Shown here one piece after another: positions 6,695 to 12,203 of a stretch of DNA of 12,203 nucleotides. The DNA is from UBA7692 sp964650845 (GTDB taxonomy: Bacteria > Bacteroidota > Bacteroidia > Chitinophagales > LD1), in NCBI GenBank assembly GCA_964650845.1, contig CAZYXR010000087.1:1-12203 (forward strand), given 5' to 3'. Under the pieces are notes generated by a model. It ran no database searches. It saw only the letters and a program-made list of their open reading frames with translations, and had not been told where the DNA came from. The first letter of the stretch is position 1. Every line of letters starts with the position of its first letter. Both the position numbers and the translations under genes were made by a program.

Positions 6695-7225
6695 TTAGTT
6701 TACGTTCAATGTTTGCGGCTCTCTACCAAAGTATCTATCGTCCTTGTCGGTTCTTCCCGAATCTTCCATCGGAAACTCTTTTCTAAGTGGGAAAGAAACC
6801 ATTTCATCCATATTCAAAATACGTTTTAAATCGGGATGCCCTTTAAAAACAATTCCGTAGAAATCGTAAGTTTCTCTTTCTTGCCAATTGGCTGAATTAA
6901 AAAGCGATGTAACGCTTGAAACTTCTGGATTTTCACCATTCAAAAATGCTTTGAAACGCAGGCGCACATTCGCCACCCAATTGTGTAAGTGATACACTGT
7001 TGCAAATTGTCTTTCCACCTCATTGTCGGGATAATGCACACCGCAAACATCGGTGAGAAATGTAAAAGCAAGTTCTTCGTCATCGCGCAGAAATTGCATT
7101 ACCTCCAACACCTTTTCGCGATCTGCCTCAAAAGTAAGCATACCCCAAGGTTCTTCAAATGCTTTTAGCGACTCGCCAAATTTGGCGGCTAACTTTTGTT
7201 GAACGATTTCGTTGGTTAATGACAT
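6695..7225 (-). CDS. nuoC: NADH-quinone oxidoreductase subunit C
   Basis: 176 residues, the 30-kDa connecting subunit of complex I that helps hold the peripheral arm to NuoB and NuoD. Diagnostic is the family signature at 113-137, NWQERETYDFYGIVFKGHP followed by DLKRIL, and the following PLRKEFPMED. The N-terminal part folds as the usual alpha/beta domain (FLTDVCGVHYPD at 56-67, with YHLHNW at 78-83). It is a stand-alone NuoC of ordinary length, 29 bases behind nuoB and 15 before nuoD. The ATG chosen gives the usual family start; a longer form is not supported. Confidence 0.97.
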   Translation of the reverse strand: MSLTNEIVQQKLAAKFGESLKAFEEPWGMLTFEADREKVLEVMQFLRDDEELAFTFLTDVCGVHYPDNEVERQFATVYHLHNWVANVRLRFKAFLNGENPEVSSVTSLFNSANWQERETYDFYGIVFKGHPDLKRILNMDEMVSFPLRKEFPMEDSGRTDKDDRYFGREPQTLNVN

Positions 7226-7254
7226 TTCCGATTCTTTTAATACTTGATAAAATT

Positions 7255-7803
7255 CTAATTTACAACTATACCGTAGCTTGCTAAAAGCGACTTATATTCA
7301 GGCGAATTTCTTCTGCGCATAGGTTCGTTTTTCACCAACTCTTGCAACTTCATCACGCCATCTAAAATTTGCTCGGGGCGTGGCGGGCAACCAGGCACAT
7401 ACACATCAACCGGAATTACTTTATCAATTCCTTGCAACACAGAATAAGTATCAAACACTCCACCGCTTGAAGCACACGCGCCAACGGCAATTACCCAACG
7501 CGGCTCAGCCATTTGTTCGTACACTTGCCTAAGTACCGGCCCCATTTTTTTGGCTATGGTTCCCATCACCATCAGCATATCGGCTTGGCGAGGCGAAAAC
7601 GAAGGTCGCTCGCTGCCAAAGCGTGCCAAATCATAAGTTGATGCCATGGTTGCCATAAACTCAATACCGCAACACGAAGTGGCAAAAGGCAATGGCCACA
7701 TACTTTTGCTGCGCGCCAACCCTACCACTTTATCTAATGTGGTTAATTGATAACCTTCGCCATTTATTACCGGTGGCAGCACCACTTTATTTACATCACT
7801 CAT
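7255..7803 (-). CDS. nuoB: NADH-quinone oxidoreductase subunit B
   Basis: 182 residues, the PSST subunit that carries the terminal [4Fe-4S] cluster N2, electron donor to quinone. All four cluster ligands are visible: the tandem pair Cys44-Cys45 in FATSCCGIEF, Cys110 in VGACASSGG, and Cys139 in PGCPPRPEQ. The strands DLARFGSERPSFSPRQADM and MGTIAKKMGPVL match the family closely. The preceding 61-base gap after nuoA holds an 11-base direct repeat. Length, start and ligand spacing are ordinary, and nothing suggests damage or transfer. Confidence 0.98.
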   Translation of the reverse strand: MSDVNKVVLPPVINGEGYQLTTLDKVVGLARSKSMWPLPFATSCCGIEFMATMASTYDLARFGSERPSFSPRQADMLMVMGTIAKKMGPVLRQVYEQMAEPRWVIAVGACASSGGVFDTYSVLQGIDKVIPVDVYVPGCPPRPEQILDGVMKLQELVKNEPMRRRNSPEYKSLLASYGIVVN

Positions 7804-7815
7804 ACCTCAATTTCA

Positions 7816-7841
7816 GATTTAAAATTTCATGATTTAAAATT
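7816..7841. repeat. two 11-bp direct repeats between nuoA and nuoB
   Basis: GATTTAAAATT occurs at 7816-7826 and again at 7831-7841, a 15-base period, within the 61-base nuoA-nuoB gap. The unit is AT-rich and partly self-complementary (ATTTAAAAT). It could be a slippage product, a protein-binding repeat, or part of a dispersed intergenic repeat family. Confidence 0.4.
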
Positions 7842-7864
7842 CAGCCCTCTTCTATGCGCTAAGC

Positions 7865-8230
7865 CTACTCCCACTCCAACGCACCTTTTTTGATAATATA
7901 ATAGAAGCCCACCAAAAGCATTCCCATAAACAGCACCATTTTTATCATTCCATCTACACCCATTTCGCGAAAATTTACAGCCCATGGGTAAAGAAAAATC
8001 ACCTCCACATCAAACAACACAAATAAAATGGCAACTAAAAAATACTTTACGGAAAAAGGGATACGAGCATTACCGTGTTGCTCAATTCCGCACTCAAAGT
8101 TTGCATCTTTTACTTTTGAGCTTCTGCGAGGCCCAATAAAATGAGAAATCAAAATTGTAGTACCTACAAAGCCTGCTGCAAAAACAAACTGCATCAGTAT
8201 GGGCAAATAATTGATGTTAGATGAATTCAT
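7865..8230 (-). CDS. nuoA: NADH-quinone oxidoreductase subunit A
   Basis: 121 residues from the ATG at 8230, a small membrane subunit of complex I with three transmembrane helices (about residues 10-30, 60-82 and 92-112). The conserved loop between helices 1 and 2 is present (FECGIEQHGNARIPFSVKYF), as is the FLVAILFVLFDVEVIFLYPW helix with its acidic residues. The frame is open to an upstream ATG at 8269, which would add 13 residues (beginning MVEEVSWKYIF) ahead of the first helix. The downstream ATG was preferred because MNSSNINYLPILMQF fits the family start and a promoter-like site overlaps the extra codons. It is the first gene of the nuo block. Confidence 0.93.
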   Translation of the reverse strand: MNSSNINYLPILMQFVFAAGFVGTTILISHFIGPRRSSKVKDANFECGIEQHGNARIPFSVKYFLVAILFVLFDVEVIFLYPWAVNFREMGVDGMIKMVLFMGMLLVGFYYIIKKGALEWE

Positions 8231-8235
8231 ACACG

Positions 8236-8265
8236 CAAAAATATACTTCCAACTAACTTCTTCAA
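8236..8265 (-). promoter_or_regulatory. candidate Bacteroidota-type promoter of nuoA
   Basis: On the minus strand a TTG at 8265-8263 is followed after 19 bases by TATTTTTG at 8243-8236, which fits the TAnnTTTG (-7) and TTG (-33) consensus with ordinary spacing. The first nuoA ATG lies 5 bases after the -7 element, so the message would be nearly leaderless. The pattern can occur by chance in AT-rich DNA. Confidence 0.4.
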
Positions 8266-8338
8266 CCATTTTGCCAACAAAAGGTTAGTTATTTTAAAAA
8301 TATATGCCAAAGGCTTGTACATCAGCACTTATAACACG

Positions 8339-8373
8339 AAAAAAACTATAAAAAAGAAGATGCTTAGCAAGCA
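8339..8373 (-). terminator. weak intrinsic terminator after batE
   Basis: Directly behind the batE stop, TGCTT/AAGCA (8361-8365 with 8369-8373) forms a 5-bp hairpin with a 3-base loop, followed on the minus strand by T-rich sequence with runs of six (8355-8350) and seven (8345-8339) T. The stem is short, so termination may be partial. It fits a boundary between the batDE unit and nuoA. Confidence 0.4.
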
Positions 8374-8374
8374 A

Positions 8375-9175
8375 TTAGATGATGCCGACCTCGGCTTGGC
8401 GAATCCAACCAATTTTTCCATCGGCAAGGCGCACTTTGCACCATTCGCCTACTCTGTCTTTTACTTGTAGTTTTAACCCTTCGTGAATAGTAAAAAGGTT
8501 TGTGCTTGCTTCATCGGGAGCACTTTTTACATACACCGATTTTGCTAAAAGAATAGCTGTATCCAATCCAGTTTCGCACTTTTGTTGCTTTAATTTTACT
8601 GCAAAACAAAACAACGAAGCCAAGAGCAGTATCACTCCAAGTGTTAAACCCAACTTACGAAACACTGTAAACAGGTATAAAGCAAAAAATGCTAACGCAA
8701 TCCACAACAATCCAACCGCCAAATAACCCCAACCAGTGGAAGTAAAAATCCTGCGAAACTGCTTCCACCAATCAATAATTTTTAACTCGGGTACGCTGAT
8801 AATTTTATCGGTTGTTTTACGATTGGCCAATTGCAGGTTATGCAAAACATCTTCATCCTCCGGAGCAAATTTTAATGCTTTTTCATAATGCAAAATACTT
8901 TTGCCCAACTGGTTTGTTTTAAAAAGCGCATTGCCGATATTGTAATGCACTTCTGCGGTTTCGTAGTTACTTGCCAACAATTTATCGTACAACACAATGG
9001 CTGAATCGAATTGATTTTTTTTGTAGCATTCGTTCCCCAGTTTGTACAATTCTTGTGGCGATTGTGCATCGGCATCATAACATACCCCACACAACAACAA
9101 AAGGAGAAATAACTTGCTGTATTGCAGGCACACAGAATGCCCATCCACTAAAAATTTTCGGGTTATGCTACTCAT
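8375..9175 (-). CDS. batE: BatE-like protein (TPR, two TM helices, SH3-like domain)
   Basis: 266 residues. A signal anchor (LFLLLLLCGVC, 22-32) with DADAQ cleavage region is followed by two TPR repeats at about 39-72 and 73-106 (LYKLGNECYKKNQFDSAIVLY, then VHYNIGNALFKTNQLGKSILHYEKAL split here as two helices). Two transmembrane helices follow at 150-170 and 175-195, and a bacterial SH3-like domain at about 205-266 (SVYVKSAPDEAS to GEWCKVRLADGKIGWI). This order matches BatE of the Bacteroidota aerotolerance cluster. The start overlaps the batD stop by four bases (ATGA), so the two are translationally coupled. The Bat proteins are envelope-associated and linked in Bacteroides to oxygen tolerance, but their biochemistry is unknown. 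The symbol is by family architecture and context. Confidence 0.82.
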   Translation of the reverse strand: MSSITRKFLVDGHSVCLQYSKLFLLLLLCGVCYDADAQSPQELYKLGNECYKKNQFDSAIVLYDKLLASNYETAEVHYNIGNALFKTNQLGKSILHYEKALKFAPEDEDVLHNLQLANRKTTDKIISVPELKIIDWWKQFRRIFTSTGWGYLAVGLLWIALAFFALYLFTVFRKLGLTLGVILLLASLFCFAVKLKQQKCETGLDTAILLAKSVYVKSAPDEASTNLFTIHEGLKLQVKDRVGEWCKVRLADGKIGWIRQAEVGII

Positions 9176-11076
9176 TTAATTTCGTCTTCCAAGTCGGCTA
9201 TGATTGAAACTGCTGCTTCATAATTAACTTTCATTTCGCCACCTTCGCCAATGGGTGCATACAATGCAATTTCGCAAGTATTAAGAATGGTTTTCAGTTT
9301 GCCGCTCGTTTTGTGCGAAACAGTTTTTTCGGTTAATTTTTCTTCTACATTTTCTTTGCTCAACGAAGCCATGTCAATATTCAACTTATCGCCCAAATAG
9401 CCCCAAATAGCTCTGCTTACTTCGTCATAAAACTCTTTCTTTTTGCCTGCGGCAAGATGCTTTTTAGCTACCGACAATCTTGACTTTGCAATCTTTGTTG
9501 CCCTTTTTCTTTTAGTACCAACAACATCTATTTCAAGATTTTCGTTACGTTTTTTTAAAGCTACCAAAGCAATAAACAACAAAAATGGAGAAGCATAACT
9601 TAGACCAAAACCTATAGAAGCCGGAAAAACATTTTTTGCCTGCTCAAAGTTAGGCACGTTGGTTTTGATAAATCGAATGTCTTCGCCTATAGATTTCAAA
9701 TCTTCTTTTGCCGGAGTAGAAAGTGTTGTGATTGAGGTATTGGATGCCTCACCGGTTACATTCAATTTGAATTCAGGCGATTTTATTACAACATACTTCC
9801 CTGTTTCGGTATTGAAAAAAGAAAACTCGCTTGTTGGTATAGTATATTCACCAGGCAGGCGAGGAATAATTAAAAAATCGTATTGCTTACTACCACTGAA
9901 ACCCGCCCCTGTATTAGCTATGCTTTCTTTTACCTTAGGGTCGTAAACTTCAAACCCTTGCGGCATTTCAGGCTTTGCGAGTTCAATAAATTTTAAATTA
10001 CCTTTTCCGGAAACTGTAATCGAATAAGTTATCGGCTCATCAGTTTTGGTTTGCAAAGAAGAAACTTTTGTAACACAAGTATAGTTACCAACTGCTCCGC
10101 TAAATAATGCAGGCTTGTTTGCAACAGGCAATTCTTTTACTGTAACCACTCCTTCATTACTTTCTAATTTAAACGGAACATTTTGCACGCGCACACCGCC
10201 AAACATATCCCATACACTTCTTCTGCCAGTGCGAATTTGCATTTGCACTACGGTTGAAAGTTCGGCCGGAGTAATTTTTAAAGTGCCGCTGCGCTGAGGG
10301 AAAAGGTTGAATTTTTGAAGATCAATTACATTATATTTTTTTCCATTTACTTCCTCCACTCTCGGCTTTTGGTTTGGATCAATTTCTACTTCCTGATTCC
10401 AAAAACCTTCTACACCCAATGCTCTTGAAACTTGCAATTGCGCAATAGAATAATTGAAATACAATTTTAATGTAGCATTTAGCTGCTCGCCTTGGTAAAC
10501 GTTGTTATCGCTTAATACCAACTTCAAAAAAACATTTTGCTTCAATTCTTTGTTCAGTTCTGCATCGTTTACCGGTGTTTCAGCTTCTTGTTGCTGATTG
10601 CCAAATGGATCGTCAAAAAAAGGATCGTCAAACGGGTCGGGCATTCCAAATGGGTTGTGCCCGCGCTTGCGCTGCTGCGCTTGTTGTTGTGCCGGAGCGG
10701 TTACTTCTATCGAAAGTTCATTCGATTCTAAAGTAGCACCACCAACACTCACACTCGCTTTTCCAACCTTTGCGATGCCTTCTTTTTTGGGGCGAAGCAC
10801 ATACGAGTATGTAATTGATTGCGACATACTGCCGTTTATAAAACTAACGCTTTGCGAAGTATTGGGACCCGAAAGCACCTGAAAATCGCTGAATGAAGGA
10901 GCTTTAAAACCCTTCGCCTCACCGTTCTCAAGTACAAAATTTACTTGAACATTTTGATTCACCGGAACTTGCTTGCCTGCCGAAGCATAGAATTTAGCCT
11001 GCGCAAAAACAGATGTGCATGACGCGCAAAACACAAGCAAACACCAAAAATATTTTTCCGTCAATTCCCGTTTCAT
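9172..11076 (-). CDS. batD: BatD-like envelope protein
   Basis: 634 residues from the ATG at 11076; the frame extends upstream to 11181 but the 35 extra residues contain no signal, whereas MKRELTEKYFWCLLVFCASCTSVFAQ is a good signal peptide. Beta-rich oxygen-tolerance (BatD) domains fill residues 27-460. In the middle, a Gln-rich, basic then DPF-rich stretch at about 130-165 interrupts them (NPFGMPDPFDDPFFDDPFG). One transmembrane helix at about 487-507 (IGFGLSYASPFLLFIALVAL) is followed by a basic cytoplasmic part (KKRNENLEIDVVGTKRKR) and a helical domain to the C-terminus. This layout is normal for BatD. It is followed directly by batE, but the usual neighbours moxR, DUF58 gene, batA, batB and batC are not in the window; a glycosyltransferase is divergent from it, with 177 bases between. 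No promoter could be recognised there. Confidence 0.88.
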   Translation of the reverse strand: MKRELTEKYFWCLLVFCASCTSVFAQAKFYASAGKQVPVNQNVQVNFVLENGEAKGFKAPSFSDFQVLSGPNTSQSVSFINGSMSQSITYSYVLRPKKEGIAKVGKASVSVGGATLESNELSIEVTAPAQQQAQQRKRGHNPFGMPDPFDDPFFDDPFGNQQQEAETPVNDAELNKELKQNVFLKLVLSDNNVYQGEQLNATLKLYFNYSIAQLQVSRALGVEGFWNQEVEIDPNQKPRVEEVNGKKYNVIDLQKFNLFPQRSGTLKITPAELSTVVQMQIRTGRRSVWDMFGGVRVQNVPFKLESNEGVVTVKELPVANKPALFSGAVGNYTCVTKVSSLQTKTDEPITYSITVSGKGNLKFIELAKPEMPQGFEVYDPKVKESIANTGAGFSGSKQYDFLIIPRLPGEYTIPTSEFSFFNTETGKYVVIKSPEFKLNVTGEASNTSITTLSTPAKEDLKSIGEDIRFIKTNVPNFEQAKNVFPASIGFGLSYASPFLLFIALVALKKRNENLEIDVVGTKRKRATKIAKSRLSVAKKHLAAGKKKEFYDEVSRAIWGYLGDKLNIDMASLSKENVEEKLTEKTVSHKTSGKLKTILNTCEIALYAPIGEGGEMKVNYEAAVSIIADLEDEIK

Positions 11077-11253
11077 TTCCTTACCGTACGCAAAAGTCTT
11101 TTCATTGATGCCTCTGTGCAAATGGCTTAACACAATTTTGGGAGATGGCTGTTGCAACACACAACATGGATTCGCTGGCATTTTAGGTTAATAGTTTATT
11201 ACAATTTTCGCTGCCAACCTTAATATTTCTTTTCAATAACATTTATTTGCCTC

Positions 11254-12203
11254 GTGAAAATTATCATACTCGGTTCGGCACATCCGCTGCGTGGCGGTCT
11301 TGCCTCTTACAACGAAAGGTTGGCAAGACAATTTATTAGCGAAGGGCACAGTGTGCAGATTTATACTTTCAGTTTGCAATATCCCGATTTTCTGTTCCCA
11401 GGCACATCGCAACTAAGCGACCAGCCCGCACCCGATGATTTGTACATACATGTAAAAGTCAATTCCATAAATCCAATTTCGTGGTGGCGCGTAGGAAAAG
11501 AAATTGCAAAATTGAATGCCGATTTATTGGTAATAAAATTTTGGCTACCCTTTATGGCGCCATGCCTTGGCACTATTGCACGCATAGTAAAACGCAACAA
11601 AAAAACCAAGGTCGTTTCTATTCTCGACAATATTATTCCACACGAAAAAAGAATTGGCGACAAAGCGCTTGCTCAATATTTTGTGAATAGCGCAGATGCT
11701 TTTATTGCCATGAGCGAAAGCGTGAAGCTAGACCTTTCAAAATTCGACACACAAAAACCGAGAATTTTCAATCCCCATCCTTTGTTCGATAACTTTGGCG
11801 AAGCAATTTCTAAAACAGAAGCTTATGAAAAATTGGGGCTTGAAATAAACACCGAATACATTTTGTTCTTTGGCTTTATACGCGATTATAAAGGCTTGGA
11901 TTTGCTACTGAAAGCATTGACCGATGAGCGCGTGCGCAACTTAAACATGAAACTGATAGTGGCAGGCGAATTTTATACCGATTCAAAATATTATGCCGAT
12001 TTGATTCAAGAATTAGGTATTCGCGAGCAACTTATTTTGAAAACAGATTTTATTCCGGATGACGAAGTACGCTATTATTTCTGCGCAGCCGACTTGGTGG
12101 CACAGCCTTACAAACATGCCACACAAAGTGGTGTAACTCAAATTTGTTATCACTTTAATCGCCCAATGTTGGTAACCAATGTGGGTGGCTTGCCCGAAAT
12201 TGT
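11254..12203 (+). CDS. GT4-type glycosyltransferase, C-terminus beyond window
   Basis: The frame starts at a GTG (11254) because no in-frame ATG lies between it and the preceding stop at 11221; the N-terminus MKIIILGSAHPLRGGLASYN is typical. 316 residues are seen and the C-terminus runs off the window. The fold is GT-B: an N-terminal Rossmann half with the glycine loop (GGLASYNERLA, 14-24), a linker near HPLFDNFG (175-182), and a C-terminal half with FGFIRDYKGLDLLLKAL (206-222) and a VAGEF strand (236-240), ending with QSGVTQICYHFNRPMLVT and VGGLPEI. Such enzymes transfer a sugar from a nucleotide donor in polysaccharide, glycolipid or protein glycan synthesis. Substrate cannot be told. The segment that carries the common EX7E pair has no glutamate. 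It is the only plus-strand gene here. Confidence 0.87.
   Translation, partial: MKIIILGSAHPLRGGLASYNERLARQFISEGHSVQIYTFSLQYPDFLFPGTSQLSDQPAPDDLYIHVKVNSINPISWWRVGKEIAKLNADLLVIKFWLPFMAPCLGTIARIVKRNKKTKVVSILDNIIPHEKRIGDKALAQYFVNSADAFIAMSESVKLDLSKFDTQKPRIFNPHPLFDNFGEAISKTEAYEKLGLEINTEYILFFGFIRDYKGLDLLLKALTDERVRNLNMKLIVAGEFYTDSKYYADLIQELGIREQLILKTDFIPDDEVRYYFCAADLVAQPYKHATQSGVTQICYHFNRPMLVTNVGGLPEI

Noticed and set aside
11077..11181. 35-residue N-terminal extension of BatD
   Set aside because: Carries no signal peptide, while the internal start does; the extension is very likely untranslated.

Overview
The window fits a member of the Bacteroidota, probably a Chitinophagales- or Sphingobacteriales-like lineage. 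Three things point there: a protein with PKD domains and a type IX secretion (T9SS) type-B C-terminal sorting domain beside a PorP/SprF-family membrane protein, a BatD-BatE gene pair, and a promoter of the Bacteroidota TTG / TAnnTTTG type in front of nuoA. No species can be named from the sequence alone. No tRNA, rRNA, CRISPR array, insertion sequence or phage integrase was seen.

All genes lie on the minus strand except the last, so transcription runs right to left. From the right end: a partial GT4-type glycosyltransferase (11254-12203, +) is divergent from batD-batE (11076-8375, -), a fragment of the aerotolerance (Bat) cluster whose genes overlap by ATGA. A weak terminator follows batE. 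Next comes a respiratory complex I block, nuoA-nuoB-nuoC-nuoD, then a small lipoprotein cytochrome c, then nuoE (8230-4399). The usual nuoF-N do not follow; a pirin-family gene (4263-3379) is there instead. After a 259-base gap with several inverted repeats comes a three-gene cell-surface operon: a PKD / T9SS type-B cargo protein (3119-1821), a PorP/SprF-family outer-membrane partner (1814-879), and a secreted collagen-like protein (892 to beyond the left edge) whose start lies inside the end of the PorP/SprF gene.

Functionally there are three modules. NuoB, NuoC and NuoD form the quinone-reducing connecting part of complex I, NuoA is a small membrane subunit and NuoE belongs to the NADH-oxidising module; the inserted cytochrome c suggests co-regulation with another respiratory step. 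BatD and BatE are membrane-anchored cell-envelope proteins of poorly known function. The left operon looks like a cargo-plus-partner T9SS locus that builds a surface structure, with the collagen-like protein a likely fibre or adhesin.

The points most worth a second look are the collagen-like gene translationally coupled to the T9SS partner, the cytochrome c inside an interrupted nuo operon, and several intergenic hairpins. None of these proves a new system.
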